From assembly GCF_022234545.1 (NCBI RefSeq), contig NZ_JAIEUI010000012.1, forward strand, positions 1 to 64,000: a stretch of DNA of 64,000 nucleotides, read 5' to 3'. The first letter of the stretch is position 1. The number at the start of each line of letters is the position of its first letter. The translations under genes were made by a program, and so were the position numbers. The stretch comes from Paenibacillus piscarius (lineage in GTDB: Bacteria > Bacillota > Bacilli > Paenibacillales > Paenibacillaceae). Positions 1 through 8,330 of the stretch are shown piece by piece. The notes under the pieces are model-generated. The model did not search any database and was not told the origin of the DNA. It was given only the letters and a program-made list of their open reading frames with translations.

Positions 1-74
1 AAAGAGCAAGGTTACGGCAAGTACCGATTGTATACGGAGGACTCCGGGATAAGGGGGTCGCACCGATGAGATGT

Positions 75-440
75 ATAAATCCCTTTGGTAAGGCGAAAAG
101 TGGGCAGGGCGAGGAAATGTAAGGGATAAATCCCTCTGGTAAGGCGGCAAGTGGGTTGTATGAGTAAATGAGAGGTATTAATCCCTTTGGTTCGGTGGAA
201 AGTAGGCTGAGCGAGGAAATGTAAGGGATAAATCCCACTGATGCGGCGGAAAGTGGGTTAGTTGAGTAAATGAGAAATATAAATTCCACTGATTCGGTGG
301 AAAGTGGGCTGTGTGAGGAAATGTAAGGGATAAATCCCTTTGGTAAGGTGGAAAGTGGGCTGGGTGAGGAAATGTAAGGGATACATCCCTCTGGTGCGGC
401 GGGAAGTGGGTTGGATGAGGGAGTGTAAGGGATAAATCCC
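75..440. repeat. Tandem array with exact 51-bp period, GGGATAAATCCC-type cores, 8 copies
   Basis: The segment ATAAATCCC or a close variant starts at 75, 126, 177, 228, 279, 330, 381 and 432, always 51 bp apart. The full core is a short dyad, GGGAT-AA-ATCCC. The 39-nt spacers resemble each other (AGTGGG, then GAAATGTAA before each core). Because 51 is a multiple of three, long frames stay open and would encode 17-residue repeats, but no start with a ribosome binding site was seen, so it is not called a gene. Bases 1-74 show nothing recognisable. A sister array lies at 46039. Confidence 0.9.
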
Positions 441-454
441 ACTGATGCGGTGTG

Positions 455-526
455 AGGTGCATTAGTGCACCTGAACTCGTAGATAGTCGGCAGAATGAGC
501 TCAGGTGCACTAGTGCACCTGAGCTC
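455..526. repeat. 30-bp perfect palindrome plus imperfect copy
   Basis: Bases 497-526 equal their own reverse complement over all 30 positions, centred on GTGCACTAGTGCAC. An imperfect 18-bp version (AGGTGCATTAGTGCACCT) lies at 455-472, directly after the last core of the 51-bp array. A third version lies at 46264-46281, again directly after an array of the same family. The gap 527-605 holds nothing else recognised; the leftward gene ends at 606. Confidence 0.85.
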
Positions 527-605
527 GGCGTACGTGCCCCTCACCCACCCTATCCCGGCCTACTACCCATCACATCTTATATCTCCCGCTCACCCGTCAC
601 ATGTG

Positions 606-1523
606 CTACCCTTCCCCGCCATCCGTGTAGAACAGCTCAAACACCAGGTCCTCGTTGTAATTGCCGAATCCTTTGCCAAACAGGGTAAGGCCGCCGATAT
701 GGACGGCGTCTTCTTCAACGGCTAGTCTGAAGGTCCATTGTTTGCTGCGGATGCCGACCTGGTCCAGGGTGACGTCCGAGAGCTTCTGACCGTCCATGAA
801 TGTGCCTGCCGGGGTAATCCGCAGCTGCTTCAGCAGGCCGTACTGGTTGGTGAGCGCCGGCCACCAGGCGGGGGTGTATTTGCCCGGACTGTCCCCGTAA
901 TCGCCGGGGCTTGTCCAGAAGCCGAGCGGCTGCCCGTTCAGGGTGAAGCTGATGTCAGAGGGCCAGTTATTGTTAATCGAGGGCGCTTCGGAGGCGATCT
1001 CCATTGTGATGGCCAGCTCCTCGGGCTTCTGGCTGGAGAGCAGGAAGTTCGGAATTTTATATTCCACGAAGCCCTTGCCGAACCAGAGAATACCCGCATT
1101 TACCCGCTCTTGATCCCAGAAATAACGCGGATCGTCGAAATTGCCGATGACCTTCTCTGTGGTGGACAATCCGCAGGTAGGCTCGATCTCGAAGTCGGAA
1201 TAATGACCGACCGGAATCTCCTTGCGGTGGGCTCTGCGCTGCGTGCGGACCTGGCCGGGGAAGATGATCTCCGCCCGGTCGGCGGCGAGTGTGCAGATCT
1301 TCTGCAGGCCGCTTTTGCCGGGAGCCATATGGCTGCGGATCAGCCCTGCAGCTTCGAGCTTGCGCACGTGCATCGTCATAATAGCGCTGCTGAGCTTCAG
1401 AGCGGCAGCCAGCTCCTTCACGTTCATCGGCTGATCGGACAACAGCCGCAGCATGTGCAGGCGTACCGCACTGGACAAGGCTTCGTACACAGGCAGGGAT
1501 TGTTCGGTTAAGTCTAGTTTCAT
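606..1523 (-). CDS. ArsR-family winged-helix transcriptional regulator with large C-terminal domain
   Basis: 305 aa. Residues ~10-75 form an ArsR/HTH_20 winged helix (SSAVRLHMLRLLSD, then LKLSSAIMTMHVRKLEAAGLI as recognition helix and wing). The ~220-residue C-terminal part is a long beta-rich region with no motif I recognise; such extended ArsR proteins are common in Paenibacillus. The start is set by GGAGG six bases before the ATG. It is divergent from the cobalamin operon with its own sigma-A promoter. No metal-binding cysteine cluster of the ArsR/SmtB type is visible, so a metal sensor role is not supported. Ligand and targets are unknown. Confidence 0.8.
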   Translation of the reverse strand: MKLDLTEQSLPVYEALSSAVRLHMLRLLSDQPMNVKELAAALKLSSAIMTMHVRKLEAAGLIRSHMAPGKSGLQKICTLAADRAEIIFPGQVRTQRRAHRKEIPVGHYSDFEIEPTCGLSTTEKVIGNFDDPRYFWDQERVNAGILWFGKGFVEYKIPNFLLSSQKPEELAITMEIASEAPSINNNWPSDISFTLNGQPLGFWTSPGDYGDSPGKYTPAWWPALTNQYGLLKQLRITPAGTFMDGQKLSDVTLDQVGIRSKQWTFRLAVEEDAVHIGGLTLFGKGFGNYNEDLVFELFYTDGGEG

Positions 1524-1563
1524 GAGAGGCCTCCACGTTCAGGTTCAGGTTATATAGTTAATA

Positions 1564-1592
1564 ATTATATTACTCATATGAACTTTCTACAA
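1564..1592 (-). promoter_or_regulatory. Sigma-A promoter of the ArsR-type gene
   Basis: On the minus strand: -35 TTGTAG (1592-1587), 17-bp spacer, -10 TATAAT (1569-1564). It lies about 40 bp upstream of the start codon. Confidence 0.55.
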
Positions 1593-1630
1593 GCAAATCA
1601 GGATTGGAAACGGTATTCCAATTTATATCA

Positions 1631-1659
1631 CAGACAGGCCCTAACTGCTCCGCTATGAT
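1631..1659 (+). promoter_or_regulatory. Probable promoter of the cobalamin operon
   Basis: -35 CAGACA (1631-1636), 17-bp spacer, -10 TATGAT (1654-1659). This starts the transcript just before the riboswitch. A 7-bp inverted repeat ATTGGAA/TTCCAAT (1603-1622) sits just upstream. Confidence 0.5.
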
Positions 1660-1679
1660 GTAGGAAGAATTAGCGCGAA

Positions 1680-1845
1680 CAAGGTGCCCTTGCCGTATCC
1701 GGCCAGGGATAACAGGGAATCGGGTGCAACTCCCGAGCGGTCCCGCCACTGTAAGGAAGAGCTGAGCTTCATGAGGTCACTCGGGTAGTCCCGGGGAAGA
1801 CGAAGCCCTCAGCGCTTGTATTCCGAGCCAGGAGACCTACCTTGT
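1680..1845 (+). promoter_or_regulatory. Cobalamin (B12) riboswitch aptamer
   Basis: Conserved cobalamin-aptamer blocks appear in order: AGGGAATCGGGTGCAACTCC, GCGGTCCCGCCACTGTAA (contains the GCCACTG box) and AGCCAGGAGACCTACC near 1827-1842. Binding of a cobalamin normally shuts off expression. Here it precedes the cobalt importer and corrin-ring genes, a textbook target. An intrinsic terminator lies about 230 nt further on. Confidence 0.95.
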
Positions 1846-2072
1846 ATACGCACACCACGACTCTACGCGGATAGGAGCGGTGTACGGATAGGTTCATAAG
1901 ATGAGGCGTTCGGCCCTGAAGAACCGGTGCAGTCCTGCAAATAGCAGGATTAGTCCGGTATGCAACTGCGGAATAGATGGATGAGACGCTCCAGACCCAA
2001 GGGAGCGGAGCGGCATCTTGTTCCGTCTCGCAGAAGACGGCCTACGCTATCGGATTTGCCTGCGTACATGCA

Positions 2073-2100
2073 CTCCCACCCTGATAGGGTGGGATTTTTT
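2073..2100 (+). terminator. Intrinsic terminator, probable riboswitch expression platform
   Basis: Hairpin TCCCACCC-TGATA-GGGTGGGA followed by six T, 38 nt before cbiM. As the only terminator between aptamer and operon it is the likely cobalamin-controlled switch. The 230 nt between aptamer and hairpin contain further inverted repeats (for example CCTGC-AAATA-GCAGG near 1935) but no gene. Confidence 0.8.
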
Positions 2101-2137
2101 GTGGACTGAAATTTGATGAGAACCTGGAGGCTGACAA

Positions 2138-2902
2138 ATGAAAAGACGCAGAAATTGGAGCCTGGCGGCACTCGTGGCCGGATTCACCGTGTACTTCATG
2201 CTGAATGAGCCGGGCACAGCGCAAGCGATGCATATTATGGAAGGTTTTCTGCCGGTTGGCTGGGCGCTGTTCTGGTGGGCGGCGTTTATCCCGTTTTTTG
2301 TGCTTGGCATCATCAGGCTGCGGGCAATGACCCGGGAGAACCCGGAGCTGAAGCTGCTGCTGGGTCTGGCCGGGGCGTTCACCTTCGTCCTCTCGGCACT
2401 CAAAATGCCCTCCGTTACCGGAAGCAGCTCCCACCCGACCGGAACCGGACTGGGAGCTGTGATGCTGGGGCCGCTGCCGATGGGCGTGATCGGCTCGATT
2501 GTACTCTTGTTTCAGGCGCTGCTGCTGGCGCATGGCGGGATTACCACACTCGGGGCCAATGCGTTCTCGATGGCGGTGGCGGGCCCTTTTGCCGGCTATG
2601 CCGTGTATAAGCTGATGATGAAGCTGCCGGACCGCGAGAAGCTGGCCTTGTTCTGTGCCGCAGCGGTAGCGGACCTGAGCACGTATGTAGTGACGTCCTT
2701 CCAGCTTGCAGTGGCGTTTCCGGCGGCGGATGGGGGCGTACTGGCGTCTTTTCTGAAATTCGGGGGAATCTTCGCCGTGACCCAGGTCCCGCTGGCGGTC
2801 AGCGAAGGGCTGCTGACGGTCTTGCTGTGGAACTGGCTGAAATCGTATAGCCCGAATGAGCTGTCATTGCTGAAACGCAAAGTGAACGGAGGAAGAGCCT
2901 GA
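2138..2902 (+). CDS. cbiM: Energy-coupling factor cobalt transporter, substrate-binding membrane subunit CbiM
   Basis: 254 aa. A signal-peptide-like N-terminus (~30 aa, KRRRNWSLAALVAGF then AQA) precedes the diagnostic MHIMEGFLP motif. In the CbiM/NikM family the residues right after the initial Met of the mature chain, notably His2, coordinate the metal; here cleavage after AQA would be needed to expose it. Several membrane helices follow, with the conserved SSHPTGTGLGAVMLGP block. It is the first gene of the cobalamin-riboswitch operon and ends in a 1-nt overlap with cbiN. The context makes Co2+ rather than Ni2+ the substrate. Confidence 0.95.
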   Translation: MKRRRNWSLAALVAGFTVYFMLNEPGTAQAMHIMEGFLPVGWALFWWAAFIPFFVLGIIRLRAMTRENPELKLLLGLAGAFTFVLSALKMPSVTGSSSHPTGTGLGAVMLGPLPMGVIGSIVLLFQALLLAHGGITTLGANAFSMAVAGPFAGYAVYKLMMKLPDREKLALFCAAAVADLSTYVVTSFQLAVAFPAADGGVLASFLKFGGIFAVTQVPLAVSEGLLTVLLWNWLKSYSPNELSLLKRKVNGGRA

Positions 2903-3195
2903 TGAGCAACAAACTGAAAAACGGATTGATGCTGCTGGCCGTCGTCCTGCTTGTTGTTCTGCCGCTGCTGCTGGTCAATGGGGAGTTCGGCGGGGCCGAC
3001 GATGCGGCCGAGGGCGTGATCACGGAGCTCAATCCTGACTATAAGCCCTGGTTCAAGCCGCTGACGGAGCTGCCGGGTGAGACGGAGAGTATGCTGTTTG
3101 CGCTGCAGGCGGCGATTGGCGCCGGAGTCATCGGTTATACCGTGGGGCTGCTCAAAGGGAGACAGGGCGCGAAGAAGCAGACTGGCAGCAAGTGA
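2902..3195 (+). CDS. cbiN: Cobalt transporter accessory protein CbiN
   Basis: 97 aa with two membrane helices: residues ~6-26 (LKNGLMLLAVVLLVVLPLLL) and ~67-85 (ALQAAIGAGVIGYTVGLL). Between them is the acidic extracellular loop (FGGADDAAEGVITELNPDYKPW) typical of CbiN. CbiN works with CbiM in metal loading. The start ATG overlaps the cbiM stop (TGATG), implying translational coupling, and its stop overlaps the cbiQ start. Size and order match the cbiMNQO family. Confidence 0.93.
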   Translation: MSNKLKNGLMLLAVVLLVVLPLLLVNGEFGGADDAAEGVITELNPDYKPWFKPLTELPGETESMLFALQAAIGAGVIGYTVGLLKGRQGAKKQTGSK

Positions 3196-3983
3196 TCCGG
3201 AGGATTGATGTTCTCTCCTATAATAATGCGCTGAGGACCTTGTCCCCGATGTGGAAAAGCGCGTTCGCAGCAGCCATGCTCCTGCTCTCTTATACCGTAC
3301 ACCCGCTGCTGCAGATTACCATCACCCTGTGGATGATGTCCTGGTGCATCCGGCAGGCAGGCATTCCTATACGCGCGTATGGACTGCTGTTCGGCACCGC
3401 GCTGGTGTTCTATGCCTTGAGTGTCCCGGCGCTGCTCGTGGAATTCGGCCATCCGGCCGCAGGACAAGACGGTATATTCCGGCTGCCGGGACTGTCTCTG
3501 CCGGTATATGTCACCTCTGCAGGCCTGCATCGGGCCTGGGAGCTGCTGATCCGAATCTCAGCCTGCATGAGCTGCTTCTTCTTCCTGATCTTCACTACAC
3601 CATTCAGCGATCTGCTCCAGGTGCTGCGCAGGCTGCATATGCCGCAGATTGTGCTGGAGCTGATGTTGATCATGTACCGGTTCCTGTTCCTGCTGTCGGA
3701 TGCGGCACACGGGATGATGCTGGCCCGGCGGCTGCGGGGCGGAAGCAGGGGGTATACGGCCCGGCTGCGGGAGACTGCGGCGATGGGGGGAGCGCTGTTT
3801 GGCAACACGTTGCACCGGTATTACGGGTTGTCGCAGGGGCTGCTGGCCCGCGGTTTCACCGAGGAGATCCTTCTGCCGCCATATGCGGCGCAGCCGGTGC
3901 CCCGGCGTTATGCGGTGCGCGCGTATGCGGGGATTTCCCTGCTGCTGCTGGCCCAGTTGTACCTGTGGCTCAAATCATCATAA
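3192..3983 (+). CDS. cbiQ: ECF transporter transmembrane subunit CbiQ
   Basis: 263 aa, multi-helix membrane protein of the CbiQ/EcfT family. It couples the ATPase CbiO to CbiM. Arg-containing coupling segments (MLARRLRGGSRGYTARL, then LARGF near the C-terminus) match the EcfT A-R-[GS]-type motifs that contact the ATPase. It starts at GTG 3192, overlapping the cbiN stop by 4 nt; a GGAG-like stretch lies within the end of cbiN. Twenty bases separate it from cbiO. Confidence 0.92.
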   Translation: MIRRIDVLSYNNALRTLSPMWKSAFAAAMLLLSYTVHPLLQITITLWMMSWCIRQAGIPIRAYGLLFGTALVFYALSVPALLVEFGHPAAGQDGIFRLPGLSLPVYVTSAGLHRAWELLIRISACMSCFFFLIFTTPFSDLLQVLRRLHMPQIVLELMLIMYRFLFLLSDAAHGMMLARRLRGGSRGYTARLRETAAMGGALFGNTLHRYYGLSQGLLARGFTEEILLPPYAAQPVPRRYAVRAYAGISLLLLAQLYLWLKSS

Positions 3984-4002
3984 AAGGAGTACGTAATGCA
4001 TC

Positions 4003-4869
4003 ATGGACGAGGAATATAGTCTGGTCTTGGACGGGGTTGTGTTCCGTTACCCTGATACGAAGGAGCCTGCGCTGAAGGGACTGACCCTCTCTATTCCCAA
4101 AGGCCGTAAAACCGCAGTACTGGGCCATAACGGCTCCGGCAAATCGACATTGTTCCTCCATGCAGTAGGCATTCTGCGTCCGCAGAGCGGTACGGTAATC
4201 CAGGGCGGCAAGGCATTGTCCTACTCGAAAAAAGAGCTGGCCGCTCTGCGTAGGCGCGTAGGCTTGGTGTTCCAGGACCCGGAGCAGCAGCTGATCCTCA
4301 GCACACCGCTGGAGGATGTGTCGTTCGGGCTGCGCGGCAGCGGCATGGATGAACCGGCGATTGCTGCACGCTGCCGGCAGGTCATGGAGCTGCTGAATCT
4401 GGCAGACCTTAGTGATAAGCCTATTCATCAGCTCAGTCTGGGCCAGAAGAAGCGTACGGCGCTCGCCGGAATCATGGCGATGGAGCCGGAGCTGATTCTG
4501 CTTGATGAACCCACCTCCTATCTGGATCCTTTATCCGAGCAGCAGATGCTGGAGGGTCTGGAGGCGATCCATCAGAGAGGCGCAACGGTGGTGATGGCGA
4601 CGCATGATATGGATCTGGCTTACCGTTGGGCGGACTGGATCATTGTGCTGGACCAGGGACGGTGCCGGGTGGAGGGCAGACCGGAGGAGATTTTTGCGGC
4701 GCAGGAGGAGCTGTTGGCGGCCGGGCTTCGCCTGCCATTGCTGGCTGACTTATGGTACAGTCTGCCTGCTGAAATGACCGGCGGGAGCAGCGCCCCCCGC
4801 ACAGCAGAGGAATTCAAAGCGCGTATGAAAGGGATGCTGGAGCTGTATCCAGCCCTTAAGCCTTCATGA
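4003..4869 (+). CDS. cbiO: Cobalt ECF transporter ATP-binding protein CbiO
   Basis: 288 aa ABC ATPase. Walker A is GHNGSGKST (~residues 44-52), the Q-loop is FQDPEQQL, the signature is LSLGQKKR, Walker B is LILLDEP and the switch His is ATHDMD. The C-terminal ~70 residues are the CbiO-type extension. It hydrolyses ATP to drive Co2+ uptake by CbiMNQ. It is the fourth importer gene and its stop overlaps the next start (ATGA). Confidence 0.95.
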   Translation: MDEEYSLVLDGVVFRYPDTKEPALKGLTLSIPKGRKTAVLGHNGSGKSTLFLHAVGILRPQSGTVIQGGKALSYSKKELAALRRRVGLVFQDPEQQLILSTPLEDVSFGLRGSGMDEPAIAARCRQVMELLNLADLSDKPIHQLSLGQKKRTALAGIMAMEPELILLDEPTSYLDPLSEQQMLEGLEAIHQRGATVVMATHDMDLAYRWADWIIVLDQGRCRVEGRPEEIFAAQEELLAAGLRLPLLADLWYSLPAEMTGGSSAPRTAEEFKARMKGMLELYPALKPS

Positions 4870-7544
4870 ACGGGGGAAGAAGAATGGGGAAACAAGGAAA
4901 ACTGCTGATCATCGGCTTCGGCCCGGGTGCGCTGGAGCATATTACCGGCCGGGCACTTGCTGCTCTAGAAGAGAGCGAAGCGGTTATCGGCTATACCACT
5001 TATGTGGATCTGATCCGGCCGCTGCTTAAGGATCAGGAGATTGTTGGCACCGGCATGACCGAGGAGGTCAGCCGGGCTCAGGAAGCGGTCCGCAGAGCGG
5101 AGGCCGGTCAGACGATTGCCGTCATCTCCAGCGGGGACGCTGGTGTATACGGGATGGCCGGCCTGGTCTATGAGGTACTGATTGAGCATGGTTGGAGCCC
5201 TTCGAACGGTGTGGAGGTCGAGGTGATCCCGGGAATCTCGGCGATCCAGTCCTGTTCCTCTCTGCTCGGAGCGCCGATTATGCATGACGCCTGCACCATT
5301 AGCCTGAGCGATCATCTGACGCCGTGGGAGAGCATTGCCGCGCGTGTGGAGGCGGCGGGAGCTGCTGATTTCGTCGTGGCCTTCTATAATCCGCGCAGCG
5401 GCAGACGGACGCGGCAGATTGAAGAGGCGCGCCGGATTCTGCTGCGCTACCGCGATCCGTCCACTCCGGTCGGCATTGTCAAAAGCGCCTACCGCGACCG
5501 CCAGCAGACGGTTGTAACGACGCTGCAGGATATGCTGGAGCATGAGATCGGGATGCTCTCGACCGTGGTGGTCGGCAACTCGGCGACGATAGTCTACGAG
5601 GGTCTGATGGTCACGCCGCGCGGATATGAGCGCAAGTACAGCCTGGGCGCGCAGACGCAGGCGCTCAAGCCGCATGAGCGGCTGCGCCCGGCGGCCGAGC
5701 CCTGGTCGCTGGCTGCGGCGGAAGCGGGCGGAAGTGACGGTACGGAGGGTGTGATGGCGGCTGCGGAGGCTGAGAGGAACCTGTTCGAGCTGGAGATCTC
5801 GCCAGCGGTTGGCCGCCGTGAATATAGCGGTGCCCAGATGAAGCTGCTGGCGGAGCTTGCCGGCGATGAGGGGCAATTGGTCTATACGAAGGACGGAACC
5901 TTCCTGCTGCGCGGAAGCCGGATAGCAGAGGCTGAGGCAGGAGCGAGAGTGATTGCTGCCGGACTGAATGCCGGTATTCCCGGAGATTACGTGAAGGTGA
6001 AGACCTGCGGGTTCTGTGAGCTGCGGCGGAGCGGAGCGCTAAGCGCGGCGGTCCGGCTGCACAGCCTGCTGCAAGGGCATGCGGTGCCCAAAGAGCTGCA
6101 CATCAGTGTGGCTGGCTGTGGAATGGCCTGCGCGTCGGCTGTGCTGGACGACATCGGGCTAATCTATTCACGCGGCAGCTACGAGCTGTATCTGGGCGGC
6201 AAGAAATCCGGCCGGGGAGCCCATGCGGGTGCCATGGTCCGGGAAGGGATGGACGAAGAGGCGGCGTTAGCTGCTGTTGCTGCGGCTGTGGAGGACTACA
6301 TCGCCCATGGCCGGGAGAATGAACGGTATTCCGCTTATTATGAGCGGGTGCACAGCAGCCCTGCCGGTGATGTACATAACAGCCAAGTTATATCTGGAGG
6401 AGAACGAGCTATGAAGACTGTATTGCTGGTTGGACACGGGAGCCGGGTACCGGCGGGGAATGAGGAGCTGCTCCGGTTCACCGGCCAGCTTGCCGCCCGC
6501 AGACCGGAGCTGAAGATGGAGACCTGCTTCATCGAGCTGGCATCGCCGTCCATTCTTGGCGGAATCGCCAAATGTGTAGCGGACGGAGCCACACAGATCT
6601 ATATTGTGCCGATTATTCTGTTCGCTGCGGGGCATTCGAAGCTGGACATTCCAATGGCGATTGATGAGGCTAAGCGGAACTATCCCGGTGTGGAGTTCAT
6701 CTATGGACGGCCGCTGGGCGTACAGCCGCGGGCAGTGGAACTGCTGCTGGACCGGATCGGCGAAGCGGAGCAGCTGCCGTTTCCGGCGGTTCAGGTGAAT
6801 GAGACAGGCATCCGGGCCTCGAAGCCTCAGGCAGTCCGCACTTCAGCAGTCGCGGATGAGGATACTGCCGTTCTGCTGATGGGGCGCGGGGGCAGTGACC
6901 CTGATGCCAATAGCGACTTTTATAAACTGGGGCGGCTGCTGTGGGAGAGAACCGGCTACCGCACCGTAGAGAGCTGCTTCATTGCCGTTGCCAAGCCCTC
7001 GCTGCCGGATGGCCTTGAACGCTGCCTGGCACTGGGTGCGCGCAGAATTATCGTGCAGCCGTATCTGCTGTTCACCGGAGTGCTGATGGAGCAGTTCGCA
7101 GAGATAGTTGCACGCTTTGCCGCAGAGCATCCCGGGATAGAAGTGGAGATGGGCGGACCTCTCGGTGCGCATCCGCTAATGCTCGATATGCTGAACGAAC
7201 GGATCGATGAGACACTGGAGGGAAGGGCCTTCAGCAACTGCGATAACTGCCGGTTCCGCGATGAAGCCTCCTTGCATCACCACCATCACCATCATCATGG
7301 TGAGGGGCATGAGCATCACGGGCATGAGCATGGACATGAAGAGTATGGTCATAGTCATCATAACCACGGGCATCATGAACATGAGCATGTGTGCCATGGA
7401 CATCACAGCCACGGGCATATGTGTCACGGACATGACGAACATGGACATGGTTGTCACAGTTACCACAACCACGAGCATGGGCACCATGATGTAACGCAGA
7501 CAGCAGCTGCGGCAGAGGGCCGGGAGCTGCCGGAGCGGCGATGA
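4866..7544 (+). CDS. cbiH-cbiX: CbiH C17-methyltransferase / [4Fe-4S] domain / CbiX cobaltochelatase fusion with His-rich tail
   Basis: 892 aa. (1) Residues ~10-255 are a tetrapyrrole methylase of the CobJ/CbiH type (GFGPG, SSGDAGVYGMAG, VIPGISAIQ, AFYNPRSG), making cobalt-factor IV with ring contraction. (2) Residues ~310-500 resemble a sulfite/nitrite-reductase half domain with C381, C384, C418 and C422, as in the CbiH60 form described in Bacillus megaterium. (3) From Met516 to ~795 is a two-repeat sirohydrochlorin cobaltochelatase CbiX (LVGHGSR, GHSKLDIP, second GRGGSDPD), then CDNC. (4) Residues ~804-880 contain 37 His and three Cys, a likely metal store. An internal GGAGG at 6396-6400 sits before ATG 6411, so CbiX may also be made alone. 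ATG 4884 is an alternative N-terminal start. Confidence 0.93.
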   Translation: MNGGRRMGKQGKLLIIGFGPGALEHITGRALAALEESEAVIGYTTYVDLIRPLLKDQEIVGTGMTEEVSRAQEAVRRAEAGQTIAVISSGDAGVYGMAGLVYEVLIEHGWSPSNGVEVEVIPGISAIQSCSSLLGAPIMHDACTISLSDHLTPWESIAARVEAAGAADFVVAFYNPRSGRRTRQIEEARRILLRYRDPSTPVGIVKSAYRDRQQTVVTTLQDMLEHEIGMLSTVVVGNSATIVYEGLMVTPRGYERKYSLGAQTQALKPHERLRPAAEPWSLAAAEAGGSDGTEGVMAAAEAERNLFELEISPAVGRREYSGAQMKLLAELAGDEGQLVYTKDGTFLLRGSRIAEAEAGARVIAAGLNAGIPGDYVKVKTCGFCELRRSGALSAAVRLHSLLQGHAVPKELHISVAGCGMACASAVLDDIGLIYSRGSYELYLGGKKSGRGAHAGAMVREGMDEEAALAAVAAAVEDYIAHGRENERYSAYYERVHSSPAGDVHNSQVISGGERAMKTVLLVGHGSRVPAGNEELLRFTGQLAARRPELKMETCFIELASPSILGGIAKCVADGATQIYIVPIILFAAGHSKLDIPMAIDEAKRNYPGVEFIYGRPLGVQPRAVELLLDRIGEAEQLPFPAVQVNETGIRASKPQAVRTSAVADEDTAVLLMGRGGSDPDANSDFYKLGRLLWERTGYRTVESCFIAVAKPSLPDGLERCLALGARRIIVQPYLLFTGVLMEQFAEIVARFAAEHPGIEVEMGGPLGAHPLMLDMLNERIDETLEGRAFSNCDNCRFRDEASLHHHHHHHHGEGHEHHGHEHGHEEYGHSHHNHGHHEHEHVCHGHHSHGHMCHGHDEHGHGCHSYHNHEHGHHDVTQTAAAAEGRELPERR

Positions 7545-8314
7545 TTCTCATGCTGTGCGGGACCAGCGATGCCCGGGAGCTGGCGCTGAGCCTGTCGCGC
7601 CAGGGCCTGCCGCTGAAGGCCAGTGTGGTAACTTCAAGCGCCGCGGAGCGGCTGGAGGAAGCGGGGATCGCTACCCGCGCCGGCAGGCTGGACCGGACCG
7701 CGATGATCTCGCTGCTGCGGGAGGGCGGCTATCGGGCTGTGGTGGACGGCAGCCATCCCTTCGCGCTGGAGGCTCATGCCAATGCGATGGACGCGGCGGC
7801 TGCGCTGGGCCTGCCGTACTTCCGCTACGAGCGGCAGCGCCTGATCTATGACAGCCATCCCCGGCTGATCCTGGTGCATTCCTATGAAGAGGCGGCGTGC
7901 AAGGCGAAGACGCTGAAGGGCTCCGTTATGCTGACCACCGGCGGCAAGACGCTGGAGGTATTTGCCCGGGAACTGCTGGGCGACCCGGACATCCGGCTGA
8001 CTGTGAGGCTGCTGCCCTGCCTGGAGAATATGGAGAAGTGTCTGGCTCTGGGCATCGAGCAGCGGAATATCATCGCGCTTCAGGGTCCTTTTAGCAGAGA
8101 GTTGAATGAAGCCTTATTCCGGCAGTATGGCACACAGGTCATGATTACCAAGGAGAGCGGAGCGGAAGGCTCGGTCGATGAGAAGCTGTATGCGGCGCTG
8201 GATATGGGGCTGTATGTCATTCTGATTATGCGTCCGGGGATGTCTTATGGCGGCAGCGGGAATGTGTTTGATTCGTTCGACGGACTTACGGATGCCGTGA
8301 GGGCTGCGCTTTAA
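7541..8314 (+). CDS. cbiJ: Cobalt-precorrin-6A reductase CbiJ
   Basis: 257 aa, CobK/CbiJ family. It reduces cobalt-precorrin-6A to 6B with NAD(P)H. Family marks seen are the N-terminal LCGTSDARELA, VVDGSHPFALEAHANA and, late, GPFSRELN followed by ITKESG. Length is usual for the family. The start overlaps the previous stop (GATGATT), so it is coupled to the CbiH/CbiX fusion gene. Seventeen bases separate it from cbiC. Confidence 0.93.
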   Translation: MILMLCGTSDARELALSLSRQGLPLKASVVTSSAAERLEEAGIATRAGRLDRTAMISLLREGGYRAVVDGSHPFALEAHANAMDAAAALGLPYFRYERQRLIYDSHPRLILVHSYEEAACKAKTLKGSVMLTTGGKTLEVFARELLGDPDIRLTVRLLPCLENMEKCLALGIEQRNIIALQGPFSRELNEALFRQYGTQVMITKESGAEGSVDEKLYAALDMGLYVILIMRPGMSYGGSGNVFDSFDGLTDAVRAAL

Positions 8315-8330
8315 CGACAGAGAAAGAGGG

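Noticed and set aside
75..445. CRISPR array
   Set aside because: Spacers are similar to each other and cores are only 12 bp (26 bp in the other arrays). No cas genes. Spacers in CRISPR are unique, so this does not fit.
178..510. Minus-strand ORF with 17-residue repeats in the 75-445 array
   Set aside because: Same arithmetic effect of the 51-bp period; no start site signal, no conserved family.
3251..4075. 274-codon ORF overlapping cbiQ
   Set aside because: Alternative frame of cbiQ; overlaps a conserved family gene and has no motif.
7207..7494. Met-rich ORFs overlapping the His-rich tail of CbiX on both strands
   Set aside because: CAT/CAC repeats read as ATG in other frames, so Met-rich shadows are expected.
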